Below, piece by piece: positions 44,224 to 53,830 of a stretch of 64,000 bases of DNA. The notes below the pieces were generated by a model that searched no databases, was not told the origin of the DNA, and worked only from the letters and a program-made list of their open reading frames with translations. Made by a program: the position numbers and the translations under genes. Numbering within the stretch: position 1 is the first letter of the stretch; the number at the start of each line of letters is the position of its first letter. Source of the DNA: Bradyrhizobium iriomotense (GTDB lineage: Bacteria > Pseudomonadota > Alphaproteobacteria > Rhizobiales > Xanthobacteraceae); the NCBI RefSeq assembly GCF_018129405.1, contig NZ_JAFCLP010000026.1, forward strand, positions 20,075 through 84,074, written 5' to 3'.

Positions 44224-44265
44224 AATTTACAATTGATATAAACTGCAACCTGCGGTCATTGACCG
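44224..44265. promoter_or_regulatory. candidate operator region between hemP and hmuR
   Basis: An AT-rich stretch (AATTTACAATTGATATAAAC, from 44224) is followed by a perfect palindrome CGGTCA-T-TGACCG at 44253-44265. The rest of the gap is GC-rich, so this is the best candidate for the Irr/HmuP-type iron control region of the divergent genes. The assignment to a regulator is inference. Confidence 0.4.
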
Positions 44266-44407
44266 TCAGAGTGTTGACACGTAACCAAATATGGCAGCGG
44301 ACGGCATGTCCGCGCATTGAGACATTCAGCCAGCCAGTCGCCGCGTCGTGCGGCGCACGCCAGCCAGACGACAACAAAACTGAAGTGAAGTGCAGGCTGG
44401 GGCTTAT

Positions 44408-46750
44408 ATGGCTGACGGGGCTAGGTATTCGCGCGCCCTGATTTTGGGCGCGTCGGTGGTTTCTATTGCGGCAGTGATGCCGGCAAGCGGCTTTGCGCAG
44501 ACCGCATCGTCGCAGGCCGAAAACGCGTCACCGAAGCAGGCCAAGCGCAAGCAGGCCAAGCCGCAAGTCGCCCAGCAGGCAACGCCTGAAACCCTGAACG
44601 CCCGCGCGCAGACCGGTGGCGCTGCGCCCGTTCAGACGCTCGACGCGATTACGGTTGCGGCAACGAAGGTCGAGGAGCGTGCGATCGACTCGCTCGCGCC
44701 CGTCAGCACCGTGACGCTCGACAAGATCCAGGGACTCCAGCCGAACCGGCTGTCGGATATCTTCTACGCCATTCCCGGCGTGTCGTTCCAGGAGCGCGGC
44801 GACGATCCCGCGACCGTCATCAACATCCGCGGCTTGCAGGATTTCGGCCGCGTCGCTGTCGTCGTCGACGGCGCGCGGCAGAACTACCAGCGCACCGGCC
44901 ACAATGCCAACGGCTCGTTCTTCCTCGATCCTGAATTGATCGGCGGCGTCGACGTCGTGCGCGGCCCGACCGCCAACATCTACGGCTCGGGTGCGATCGG
45001 CGGCCTCGTCTCGTTCCGCACCAAGGATATCAACGACGTGCTGCGTCCCGGCGAGCGCTGGGGCGTCGATCTCTCCGGCTCCTACGGCTCCAACAACAAT
45101 CGCGGCCTCGGCTCGGTCTTCGGCGGCGTGCGCGCGACGCCCGACGTCGATATCTTCGGCGGCGCGGTCTACCGCACGCAAGGCAATTACAAGGACGGCA
45201 ACGGCACCGAGATCGGCAACACCGGAAATCAGGTCGAGGCCGGCCTGATGAAGCTCACGGTGCGGCCGGCCCTCGGTCACGAGGTCAAGTTCGGCGCGGT
45301 GTTCCAGGACTATCAATACGATATCGGCCAGCTCAATCGCGGTCCGGTGGCAACCGCGGCACAGCGCGCGCTTTATCAGGGCTCGTCGGTCTATGCCTCC
45401 GACGCGAAGAACTACACCGGCACCATCACCTGGAATTATGCGCTGCCGAGCGACAATCTGTTCGACTGGCGCATGTCGGTCTACGGCAATCGCGTCGACA
45501 ACGATCAGACCAAGACCTATCACTATTCGACCGCGGGCGCGGCCTATTGCGGCACCGGCAATTTCGGCAACAACATCTCCGGCTGCGTCGGCGACAAGCG
45601 CGGCTATGTCCTCAATACCTACGGCGTCGACGTCAACAACACCACGCGCTTCAACGTCGGCGACTGGCGCAACGCCGTCACCTGGGGCGTCGACGCCTTC
45701 CAGGACGACGTGATCACGACCGACAGCCGCGGCAACTCCAACATCACCACGCCGAGCGGTATCCGCACTGTTTCCGGCGGCTTCGTTCAGTTGAAGCAGA
45801 ATTACAGCACCTGGTTCGAGGCGGTCAGCGCGATCCGCTATGATCGCTACGACCTCGATTCCGGCAAGACCAGCGCCGGCGGCGACCGCTTCTCGCCGAA
45901 GATCACTCTCGGCGTGACGCCGATCCCGGGTTTCCAGCCCTATGTCAGCTATGCTGAAGGCTATCGCGCACCGTCGATTACCGAAACCGTGATCTCCGGC
46001 GCGCATGCCACCGGCGGCAGTCCGGCCTTCTTCCCCTGTCCGGACGGCACGACAGGCCTATTCTGCTTCCTGCCCAACCCGAACCTGCGTCCCGAGGTCG
46101 GCAAGAACAAGGAAGTCGGCATCAACCTGAAGTACGACAACATCTTCAGCGCAAACGACTCGTTCCGCGGCAAGATCAATCTGTTCCGCAACGACGTCTC
46201 CGACTACATCGACCTCGTCGCCTCGGCGCCGGTCCCGGTGCCGCCGTTCGGCTCGTTCAGCCAGTACTACCAGTACCAGAACATCGCGCAGGCCCGCATC
46301 GAGGGCTTCGAGGCGGAGACGATGTACGATGCCGGCGACTGGTTCATCGGCGTCGCCGGTCACTACATCAAGGGCAAGAATGTTCAGACCAATATCGGGC
46401 TCGCGACCATCACCCCGACCAAGGTCGTCACGACCGGCGGTGTCCGCCTGCTCGATCGCACCCTGATCCTGTCGGCGCAGTGGGCCTCGTACGGTCCGAA
46501 CAACGACGTGCCCGCAAACTATATCCCGTCGACCGGGTACGACCTGATCAACCTGTACCTGACCTACAACGCGACCAGGGACATCGTGTTCACGGCTTCG
46601 ATCGACAACCTCCTGAACCAGTACTACCGGCCTTACGCCATTCCCGGCAGCTCGACCGACGGCACGTCGCAGAACGACGTGCTGTGGACGAGCCCGGGAC
46701 CGGGCCGGGTCTACAAGGCCGGCATGAAGATCCACTTCGGAGGTGCGTAA
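44408..46750 (+). CDS. hmuR: TonB-dependent heme receptor HmuR
   Basis: A 780-residue outer-membrane receptor with signal peptide ending GFA-QT. A Lys/Gln-rich linker precedes the TonB box-like ITVAATKVEE, then the plug domain (SDIFYAIPGVSFQERGDDPATVINIRGLQDFGRVAVVVDGARQNYQRTGHNANGSFFLDPELIGGVDVVRGP) and the 22-strand barrel ending in KAGMKIHFGGA. It matches the heme/hemoglobin receptor family. ATG 44408 is preferred; GTG 44390 is in frame. hmuQ, hutX, exbBD and tonB follow in one direction. Confidence 0.95.
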   Translation: MADGARYSRALILGASVVSIAAVMPASGFAQTASSQAENASPKQAKRKQAKPQVAQQATPETLNARAQTGGAAPVQTLDAITVAATKVEERAIDSLAPVSTVTLDKIQGLQPNRLSDIFYAIPGVSFQERGDDPATVINIRGLQDFGRVAVVVDGARQNYQRTGHNANGSFFLDPELIGGVDVVRGPTANIYGSGAIGGLVSFRTKDINDVLRPGERWGVDLSGSYGSNNNRGLGSVFGGVRATPDVDIFGGAVYRTQGNYKDGNGTEIGNTGNQVEAGLMKLTVRPALGHEVKFGAVFQDYQYDIGQLNRGPVATAAQRALYQGSSVYASDAKNYTGTITWNYALPSDNLFDWRMSVYGNRVDNDQTKTYHYSTAGAAYCGTGNFGNNISGCVGDKRGYVLNTYGVDVNNTTRFNVGDWRNAVTWGVDAFQDDVITTDSRGNSNITTPSGIRTVSGGFVQLKQNYSTWFEAVSAIRYDRYDLDSGKTSAGGDRFSPKITLGVTPIPGFQPYVSYAEGYRAPSITETVISGAHATGGSPAFFPCPDGTTGLFCFLPNPNLRPEVGKNKEVGINLKYDNIFSANDSFRGKINLFRNDVSDYIDLVASAPVPVPPFGSFSQYYQYQNIAQARIEGFEAETMYDAGDWFIGVAGHYIKGKNVQTNIGLATITPTKVVTTGGVRLLDRTLILSAQWASYGPNNDVPANYIPSTGYDLINLYLTYNATRDIVFTASIDNLLNQYYRPYAIPGSSTDGTSQNDVLWTSPGPGRVYKAGMKIHFGGA

Positions 46751-46866
46751 GCCGGAAGGCGCCGCAACACCAAAAACTTCCGCCGGGCCGCGCTGATGCT
46801 CCAGCGCGGCTTCGGCGCGTTTTCGTCTTGATAACGCTTTTATCTTGATAACAAGGAGAGACCTCT

Positions 46867-47202
46867 ATGTTCATCGCCATGAATCGTTTCGAGGTGAAGC
46901 TCGGCTCGGAAGCGGCGTTCGAGACCGTCTGGCGGACCCGCGAGTCCTATCTCGGCAGCATGGCCGGCTTCGTCGAATTCCATCTGCTCAAGGGACCGGT
47001 CGCCGAGGACCACACGCTGTATTCCTCGCACACGGTGTGGGTCGACAAGGCAGCCTTCGAGGCCTGGACGCGTTCGGAGGAATTCCGCCGGGCGCATGCA
47101 CGTGCCGACAACAAGACCGGCGAAAGCCTCTATCTCGGCCATCCCAAGTTCGAAGGCTTCGAGGTCATCATGACCGAGCGCAAGACGAACGCCGCTGCCT
47201 AG
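46867..47202 (+). CDS. hmuQ: heme-degrading monooxygenase HmuQ (IsdG-like)
   Basis: A 111-residue ABM-fold enzyme that opens the heme ring to release iron. The IsdG-type triad can be read at Asn6, Trp67 and His77. AAGGAGAG precedes the ATG. The position between hmuR and hutX in the heme operon supports the name given to the Bradyrhizobium enzyme. There is no membrane segment. Confidence 0.93.
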   Translation: MFIAMNRFEVKLGSEAAFETVWRTRESYLGSMAGFVEFHLLKGPVAEDHTLYSSHTVWVDKAAFEAWTRSEEFRRAHARADNKTGESLYLGHPKFEGFEVIMTERKTNAAA

Positions 47203-47227
47203 ATCGCGGCCAGCGGAGGACCAGGAC

Positions 47228-47731
47228 ATGCTGAGCAAGGATCTCGCCGATCTCAGAGCGCATATGGCCGACAATCCCGGCGCGGTGATCGAGGACGTCG
47301 CGCGCGAGCGCAAGGTCACCCCGCGTGCTGTGATCGAGGCGCTGCCGCCGTCCATGGTGCGCATCGGCGGCGGCGAGCATTTCGCCGCGGCCATGCAGGA
47401 CATCGCGGCGTGGGGCGAGGTCACGCTGATTGTGCACACGGATGACGCGATCTTCGAGTTCACGGGCGCGATTCCAGGGGGCGAGATCGGTCGCGGCTAT
47501 TTCAACCTGATGCAGCCGAAAGGATTGCATGGCCATCTGCGCCATGAGCGCTGCGCAGGAGTCGCCTTCGTCGAGCGGCCCTTCATGGGCAAGAGCTCGG
47601 CCTTTGTCGCCTTCATCAATGCCGATGGCGGCATCATGTTCAAGGTGTTCGTCGGCCGCGACGAGACCCGCGCACTGCGCAGCGACCAGCTGGAGCGGTT
47701 CCGGCGCCTCGCGGATCGGTTCGCGGCATAG
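47228..47731 (+). CDS. hutX: heme utilisation cytosolic carrier protein HutX
   Basis: A 167-residue HutX/HuvX-family protein (MVRIGGGEHFAAAMQDIAAWGEVTLIVHTDDAIFEFTGAIPGGEIGRGYFNLM and LHGHLRHERCAGVAFVERPFMGKSSAFVAFINADGGIMFKVFVGRDE). These proteins bind heme in the cytosol and hand it to the degrading enzyme. It lies 25 bp after hmuQ and 28 bp before exbB. It has a single Cys and no signal peptide. Confidence 0.92.
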   Translation: MLSKDLADLRAHMADNPGAVIEDVARERKVTPRAVIEALPPSMVRIGGGEHFAAAMQDIAAWGEVTLIVHTDDAIFEFTGAIPGGEIGRGYFNLMQPKGLHGHLRHERCAGVAFVERPFMGKSSAFVAFINADGGIMFKVFVGRDETRALRSDQLERFRRLADRFAA

Positions 47732-47759
47732 AGTATTTCTTTTCTGTCGGGAGATCAGG

Positions 47760-48536
<777 letters not shown>

Positions 48537-48539
48537 GCC

Positions 48540-48986
48540 ATGGCTGCGAAGCTCGGCGCGCGTTCGGGTTCGCCGCTCAAGCGCGGTGACCCCGGTGATC
48601 TCGACGTCACCCATGAAATCAACGTCACGCCGTTCATCGACGTGATGCTTGTGCTGCTGATCATCTTCATGGTGGCAGCCCCGCTCGCCACCGTCGACAT
48701 CGGCGTCGAGCTGCCCGCGACCGCGGCCGAGCCTGCGCCGCGGCCGGACAAGCCGACCTTCGTGACCGTGAAGCCGGACCTCACCGTCGCCGTCGGCGAG
48801 GACACCATGGCTCGTGATGGTCTCGCCGCGGCGCTTGAGGCCGCCACCAAGGGCCGCAAGGACGAGCGCATTTATCTCCGCGCCGACAAGGCGGTCTCCT
48901 ATGGCGACCTGATGGAGGTGATGAACACCTTGCGCAATGCCGGCTATCTCAAGGTCGCTCTGGTCGGCCTCGACGGACGCAGCTGA
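48540..48986 (+). CDS. exbD: TonB-system protein ExbD
   Basis: A 148-residue ExbD/TolR-type protein with one N-terminal membrane helix; HEINVTPFIDVMLVLLIIFMV carries the family's proton-path Asp. The periplasmic domain ends in LMEVMNTLRNAGYLKVALVGLDG. The ATG is 3 bp after the exbB stop and its stop overlaps the tonB start by one base (TGATG). Confidence 0.95.
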   Translation: MAAKLGARSGSPLKRGDPGDLDVTHEINVTPFIDVMLVLLIIFMVAAPLATVDIGVELPATAAEPAPRPDKPTFVTVKPDLTVAVGEDTMARDGLAAALEAATKGRKDERIYLRADKAVSYGDLMEVMNTLRNAGYLKVALVGLDGRS

Positions 48987-49813
48987 TGGCCGCGAACGCC
49001 TTTGCCTTGCACGAACCGCTCGGCGAACGTGAAACCGCCCGCTGGGGCGTATCGGCTTTGGTGATCGTGGCGCTGCATCTTGCCGCCGCACTGCTTGCGA
49101 TGAATTGGCTGAAGCAGGTGCCGGACCCGGGCGTCAACATGCCGGCGATCCTTGTCGACATGACACCGGAGACGTCGGCGCCGCAGTCGACGCCGCTCGA
49201 TATTGCGCCTGGACCGGTGATGGAGCAGGCCGACGCCTCGCCGCCGGAGCCGATGCAGCAGCAGGCTGTCGAGGAGATGCTTCCGCCGACACCGCCGCAG
49301 GAGAAGCCGGACGTGGTTGCGCCGCCGGAGCAGAAGTTCGAGCCAAGCCCGCCCAAGCCCGAGCCTGCGAAAGTTGAGCCCGTGGAGAAGTCGGCGCCGG
49401 TAAAGCCCAGAGTGATACGCCCCGACGCCCGCAAGCCGTCTGAGGCGCCGCCCGCTCCCCGCACCAGCGCGCCGCCGCGTGCGGAACGCCAGGCCCCGCT
49501 CGCCTCCGCCGTAAGTGCGGGCGCAGTCGCTTCCGCGATGGCGACCTATTACCAGCGCGTCCGCGCGCACCTGATGCGCTTCCACCAGTATCCGGCAGGT
49601 GCCAATGGTCAGAAAGGTGTCGTCAGGCTGAGCTTCACGCTCGGCCGCGGCGGCCAGGTCCTGTCCAGCCGCGTCAGCGGGTCTTCGGGCGTTGCGGCGC
49701 TCGACGCCCAGGCCGCGGCAATGATGCGTCAGGCGCAACCATTTCCGGCAATGCCGCCCGAGATCACATATGCGACGGTCCCCATCAACATCCCGGTGAT
49801 CTTCGGGAGGTGA
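48986..49813 (+). CDS. tonB: TonB energy-transducing protein
   Basis: A 275-residue TonB. The N-terminal membrane helix (ALVIVALHLAAALLAMNWL, with the His in the helix) is followed by a long Pro/Glu/Lys-rich periplasmic spanner (EPMQQQAVEEMLPPTPPQEK...) and the C-terminal TonB domain (VVRLSFTLGRGGQVLSSRVSGSSGVAALDAQAAAMMRQAQPFPAMP). It energises HmuR for heme uptake. The operon ends in a hairpin. Confidence 0.94.
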   Translation: MAANAFALHEPLGERETARWGVSALVIVALHLAAALLAMNWLKQVPDPGVNMPAILVDMTPETSAPQSTPLDIAPGPVMEQADASPPEPMQQQAVEEMLPPTPPQEKPDVVAPPEQKFEPSPPKPEPAKVEPVEKSAPVKPRVIRPDARKPSEAPPAPRTSAPPRAERQAPLASAVSAGAVASAMATYYQRVRAHLMRFHQYPAGANGQKGVVRLSFTLGRGGQVLSSRVSGSSGVAALDAQAAAMMRQAQPFPAMPPEITYATVPINIPVIFGR

Positions 49814-49818
49814 CCGGG

Positions 49819-49847
49819 CTCCTCTCCCGCGCGAAGCGGGAGAGGAG
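49819..49847 (+). terminator. hairpin after tonB
   Basis: CTCCTCTCCCGC at 49819-49830 pairs with GCGGGAGAGGAG at 49836-49847 with a 5-base loop. It lies 6 bp past the tonB stop and faces the converging esterase gene. A close relative occurs at 21169-21192. Confidence 0.75.
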
Positions 49848-49858
49848 AGAGCGTCGCC

Positions 49859-51214
49859 CTACTTCGCCTTCAGGAAATCCGCGACTTCGAGCAGCATGAA
49901 CTCGTCGTCATCGGCCTTGTTGGGATCGCGGCTAGAGGAGAACGGCAAATTGTTGTCGTTACCGACGATGATGTGGGTGTCGTCGACGCGATCGACGTTC
50001 TCGATGGTGAAGAACGGAAAGGTGTAGACGCCGTCATTGAGCGGCTTCTTCGCCTTCTTGTCGGGATCCTGGATCTTCATCAGGTCGATATAGCCGATCT
50101 TGCGCACGGGCTTGCCGACATTGGCGTCGGAGAGCTCGATCTTGTAGACGCGCTTGAACTTGGCAATGTCGGGGAAGCAGTTCTCGCCGCGCTGGCCTTG
50201 CGGGCAGGCCTTGTCGGCCGTACCTTCGCCATTGTCGCGCTCGATGATGAGGCCGGAGGCCTGATCGATCATGTTGAAGTCGCCGATGGCGTTGCCGTTC
50301 TGCTCGAACACATATTGCCAGTAGCGGCCGGTGAACTTCTCGGCAGCGACGTCGAATTCGAGGATGCGGGAAGCTTCCTTGCCGTCGACCTTCTCCCAGT
50401 CCTTCTTGTCGGCGTCCCACAGCGGCCCCTCGAGCAGGCCGTAGAGGAACTTGCCGTCCTTCGACGAGGCGAAGCCCTCATAGCCCTTGGAGCGGCGGAG
50501 GTTGACATTGGTGTAGGTCGCGCCAGGCGCGCCGGGCGTCGCGACGGCCCAGTTGTCCGGCGAGCGCACCGGCTTGCCGTCGGCAACCGTCTCGAACACG
50601 CCGAGGATCTTTCCGGTCTTGTCTGCCTTCAGGATGTAGGGGCCGAACTCGTCGCCGATCCAGAAGGTGTCGCCGATGATCTGGAAGCCCTCGGTGTCGA
50701 AGTCCGAGCCGGTGAGGTAACGTTTCTGGGTGTCCTCATGCACGATGCGGAACGGCACCTTTTTGTCGGGATCGTGCAGGAAGATGGTCTCCTGGCGTTC
50801 GATCTTTCCGTTCGCCCAGTCCATCTTGTAACGGTTGAGGTACAGCATCGAATCCGGCGAGTTGGCGCGCGCGCCCATGCCGTTGTCGGTGATCACCCAG
50901 AAGCTGCCGTCGGGCATGGTCTTGATGCCGGAATGGCCCTGCAGCGGCTGGCCCTTGAACGGCAGCGACACGCCGGTCGGACGCTCATAGGACTTGCCCA
51001 TGACGGTGCCGAGCGCGTCGACGCGCTTGCCGGTGGTGTACTTGCCCGAGGTCTTGAGATCGGCGGGCGCATCCGCCGGCGCGTCGATGAAGGTGGCGGC
51101 CGGCATCACCACGTGGCCGGCGAGCTTGGCCGGAAATTCGCCCTCGTTCTGGGCGAGCGCGGTGCTCGCGGTGAGAATGATCGTTGCGACGGTGCTGAGA
51201 AAAGTCGCGCGCAT
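49859..51214 (-). CDS. exported esterase-like protein, phytase-like domain (PF13449-type)
   Basis: A 451-residue periplasmic protein with a Sec signal (FLSTVATIILTASTALA-QN) and a phytase-like beta-propeller: SGIKTMPDGSFWVITDNGMGARANSP, DFDTEGFQIIGDTFWIGDEFGPYIL, KGYEGFASSKDGKFLYGLLEGPLW and FFTIENVDRVDDTHIIVGNDNNLPFSSSR. These segments resemble phytase/esterase-like and alkaline phosphatase-type propellers. ATG 51214 has AGGAG ahead. Likely acts on phosphorylated or esterified compounds; the substrate is unknown. Confidence 0.78.
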   Translation of the reverse strand: MRATFLSTVATIILTASTALAQNEGEFPAKLAGHVVMPAATFIDAPADAPADLKTSGKYTTGKRVDALGTVMGKSYERPTGVSLPFKGQPLQGHSGIKTMPDGSFWVITDNGMGARANSPDSMLYLNRYKMDWANGKIERQETIFLHDPDKKVPFRIVHEDTQKRYLTGSDFDTEGFQIIGDTFWIGDEFGPYILKADKTGKILGVFETVADGKPVRSPDNWAVATPGAPGATYTNVNLRRSKGYEGFASSKDGKFLYGLLEGPLWDADKKDWEKVDGKEASRILEFDVAAEKFTGRYWQYVFEQNGNAIGDFNMIDQASGLIIERDNGEGTADKACPQGQRGENCFPDIAKFKRVYKIELSDANVGKPVRKIGYIDLMKIQDPDKKAKKPLNDGVYTFPFFTIENVDRVDDTHIIVGNDNNLPFSSSRDPNKADDDEFMLLEVADFLKAK

Positions 51215-51364
51215 GTGCGTCTCCTGTTGGCGGACGCACGCCTTATGCGGATGACCTATTGCAGTTTTGTGAAGCCGGGCCAAACGCCGCAGCACTCTCT
51301 GCTCCCTGATCGAATCTGACGAGGTGGCCGCCTGCGCGGCAACCTCGCGGAATCCGATCGAAGG

Positions 51365-51469
51365 CTAAAGCATGATCCGGAAAAGTGCGAAGCGGTTCTC
51401 CGGAAAGATCATGCGTAAACAACAACCGAAAGCGCGATGAGTATTCATCCAAATCTCATCGCGCTTTAA
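51365..51469. repeat. 103-bp nested palindromic repeat, copy C
   Basis: Starts CTAAAGCATGATCCGG and ends GCGCTTTAA. The TTA at 51466-51468 gives the stop of the hydrolase gene. A weakly altered second block (GATGAGTATTCATCC) is noted. Confidence 0.9.
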
Positions 51470-52467
51470 GTAATCTTGCGGGCGAGGAAATCGCGTATCA
51501 GGGGAGTGACCTCGTCGAACCTGTCCTCGAGCAGGAAATGGCCGGAGTTGACCAGATGAAATTCCACCTGGGGCAGGTCGCGCTTGTAGGGATGGGCACC
51601 GTCGGCAGGGAAGATGAAATCGTTCTTGCCCCAGACGATCAGCGTTGGCGGCTTGTGCTTGCGGAAGTAGGCCTGCACCGCCGGATACAGCGGCAGATTG
51701 GTTCGATAGTCGTAGAACAGGTCAAGCTGGACGTCGTTGTTGCCCGGCCGGTCCAGCAGCGCCTGGTCATGGATCCAGTTGTCGGGCGAGATCCGGCTCG
51801 CGTCCGACATGCCGTCGGTGTACTGGAATTTGGTCGTCTCCAGCGTCAATAGCTTCATCAGCGCCTGACGGCTCGTCGCTGACCCGTCGGCCCAGTATTG
51901 CTTGATCGGATTCCAGAACTCCTTCAGTCCTTCATCGTAGGCGTTGCCGTTCTGGACGATGAGGCCGCTGACGCGTTCGGGATGCTTCAGCGCCAGCCGC
52001 CAGCCCACGGGGGCGCCGTAATCCATGACGTACATCGCGTAGCGCTTGACGCCGAGCTGGTCGAGAAGACCGTCGACGAGCTCGCCGAATCGATCGAACG
52101 TATACTTGAATGAGGCGCGCGGCGGCATGTCGCTCTGGCCGTAGCCGGGATAATCGGGGGCGATCACATGGTACCGGTCCGCGAGCGCCGGGATCAGGTT
52201 GCGGAACATGTGGGAGGAGGTCGGAAAGCCGTGCAGCAGCAGCACCACAGGAGCATCCTTCGGCCCGGCTTCGCGGTAGAAGATCTTGATCCCGTCGATG
52301 GTCTTGGTCCGATGGTACGTGACCGGATAGCCGGTGCGGGAGCGATCGCGTTGCGGCCTTGCCGCAGCGGCTGGCGCAGCCGCGGCAACGGCAACTCCGG
52401 ACAGGCCAAGGACGAGGTGCCGGCGATCGAAGCCGGTAGATGGGCGCGTGATGTTCTCGATGCTCAT
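51466..52467 (-). CDS. Tat-exported alpha/beta hydrolase, haloalkane dehalogenase/epoxide hydrolase type
   Basis: A 333-residue protein with a Tat-like leader ([23 protein letters not shown]). In the fold the nucleophile is Asp ([14 protein letters not shown]), the oxyanion loop is HGFPTS, the acid sits in [14 protein letters not shown] and the His in NSGHFLLED. An Asp nucleophile marks dehalogenase- and epoxide-hydrolase-type enzymes. ATG 52467 follows GGGAG; the frame to 52731 is open but unsupported. The stop lies in repeat copy C. It is divergent from a LysR gene that may regulate it. Confidence 0.85.
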   Translation of the reverse strand: MSIENITRPSTGFDRRHLVLGLSGVAVAAAAPAAAARPQRDRSRTGYPVTYHRTKTIDGIKIFYREAGPKDAPVVLLLHGFPTSSHMFRNLIPALADRYHVIAPDYPGYGQSDMPPRASFKYTFDRFGELVDGLLDQLGVKRYAMYVMDYGAPVGWRLALKHPERVSGLIVQNGNAYDEGLKEFWNPIKQYWADGSATSRQALMKLLTLETTKFQYTDGMSDASRISPDNWIHDQALLDRPGNNDVQLDLFYDYRTNLPLYPAVQAYFRKHKPPTLIVWGKNDFIFPADGAHPYKRDLPQVEFHLVNSGHFLLEDRFDEVTPLIRDFLARKIT

Positions 52468-52830
52468 GTCGATCTCCCAGTCAAAATCGGTGATGATTGT
52501 ATTCGTCGGTCGCCGCGAGCCCGGCGCTGGATTCTGCGATGACGCTGTCAATGCAGCCGGTGGCCGTGTGATCGGCGGGCTTGTGGTTGGTGCGCCCGAG
52601 GAATGCCGAAGGCAGATCCAATTCCACGCTGCCTTCGCGCGCCAGGCCGAGGTGCCGGAATTGCGAGCAGCCGAATGCCGTCCGGCCTTCGTCGATTGAT
52701 CGTTTTTCAGGCAAGCTTCCAGCAGTCCCATTCCAAAGTCCGTAGCAGGCTTCGGGTAACCGATTGCGACAGGCGCGATCAGTCCATATGATCGAGAAGC
52801 TACTTCTCAGGTTACGGAAAGACGCGTCTG
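52468..52830. other. 363-bp intergenic region between hydrolase and LysR genes
   Basis: Open frames exist here in both directions, but none has a ribosome site or coding composition. The part just ahead of the LysR gene (TCAGGTTACGGAAAGACGCG) is likely a promoter. No hairpin or operator is convincing. Confidence 0.4.
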
Positions 52831-53724
52831 ATGGACCGGCTGGAGGCGATGTCGGTGATCATCGCCGTCAATGAAACAGGAAGCTTCTCGGCAGCCTCCC
52901 GGCGCCTCAGGATGCCGGTCGCAACAGTCAGCCGAACGGTTGCCGAGCTGGAGGCGCGGCTGAACGCCCAGCTGTTTCAGAGATCATCGCGCCAGATGAC
53001 GCTGACCGACGCGGGACGATTCTATATCGAGGCCTGCAAGCGGATCATCGAGCAGGTGGACGATGCCGAGCGGGAGGTCTCCGGCGAGTACCGAAGTCCG
53101 AGGGGCGATCTCGCGGTCACGTCGCCGTGGGGACTGGGCCACATGCACCTTCTGCCGATCGCGCTCGAGTTCATGGAGGCTTATCCCGAGATCGCGCTGC
53201 GGCTCGTGCTCACCGACCGCATCGTCAACACCGTCGACGAGAATATCGATGTGTCGATTCGAATCGGCAGTCTGCCGGACAGCAACCTGATCGCGACCCG
53301 GGTCGGCTCGGTCCGGTTCGTGCTCTGTGCCAGTCCCGGCTACCTCGCGAAGCGGGGGCATCCGAACGAGCCCTCCGATCTGGCGTCGCACGATTGTATC
53401 GGTGTCGACAGCCATGCGGCGCAGAAGAGCTGGAAGTTCGTCAAGGACGGCGGCGAAGTCACGGTGCCGATACGCTCGAGATTGACGGTGAGCGATTCGG
53501 AGGCGGCGGTCGAAGCTGCCGTCGCAGGTGCCGGCATCACGCGGGTGATGTCCTACAAGATGGAGGCTGCGCGGCGTGCCGGCAAGCTCGTCCTCATGCT
53601 GGAGGAATTCGAGCAGGAGCCCTGGCCCGTCCATATCATCTATGCGGAGCGAAAGCCCGCGCCGCTCAAGCTCCGCGCCTTTCTGGATTGGGCCACGCCG
53701 CGCCTCAAGGCCCGGCTGGCCTAA
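52831..53724 (+). CDS. LysR-family transcriptional regulator
   Basis: A 297-residue LTTR of the group with CrgA/DmlR. The HTH reads VNETGSFSAASRRLRMPVATVSRTVAELEARLNAQLFQR, followed by the effector domain (GDLAVTSPWGLGHMHLLPIALEFMEAYPEI). The stop TAA is supplied by repeat copy D, right after LKARLA. It is divergent from the hydrolase gene and probably regulates it. Confidence 0.9.
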   Translation: MDRLEAMSVIIAVNETGSFSAASRRLRMPVATVSRTVAELEARLNAQLFQRSSRQMTLTDAGRFYIEACKRIIEQVDDAEREVSGEYRSPRGDLAVTSPWGLGHMHLLPIALEFMEAYPEIALRLVLTDRIVNTVDENIDVSIRIGSLPDSNLIATRVGSVRFVLCASPGYLAKRGHPNEPSDLASHDCIGVDSHAAQKSWKFVKDGGEVTVPIRSRLTVSDSEAAVEAAVAGAGITRVMSYKMEAARRAGKLVLMLEEFEQEPWPVHIIYAERKPAPLKLRAFLDWATPRLKARLA

Positions 53725-53825
53725 AGCATGATCCGGAAAAGTGCGAAGCGGTTTTCCGAAAAGATCATGCGTAAACAACAACCTGAAGCGCGATGACGAT
53801 TCATCCAAATCTCATCGCGCTTTAG
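53721..53825. repeat. 103-bp nested palindromic repeat, copy D
   Basis: Starts CTAAAGCATGATCCGG and ends ATCGCGCTTTAG. TAA at 53722-53724 is the LysR stop. The other end lies 5 bp from the stop of the sugar permease gene. Confidence 0.9.
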
Positions 53826-53830
53826 TTCTG

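Noticed and set aside
44274-44302. TTGACA as -35 box of hmuR
   Set aside because: No matching -10 element at 16-18 bp, so no promoter is claimed from this hexamer alone.
44528-46006. 492-residue minus-strand open frame over hmuR
   Set aside because: Antisense shadow of a clear TonB-dependent receptor; low-complexity Asp/Ala/Val-rich composition.
52481-52714. 77-residue minus-strand frame upstream of the hydrolase gene
   Set aside because: No ribosome site, no family pattern; likely spacer.
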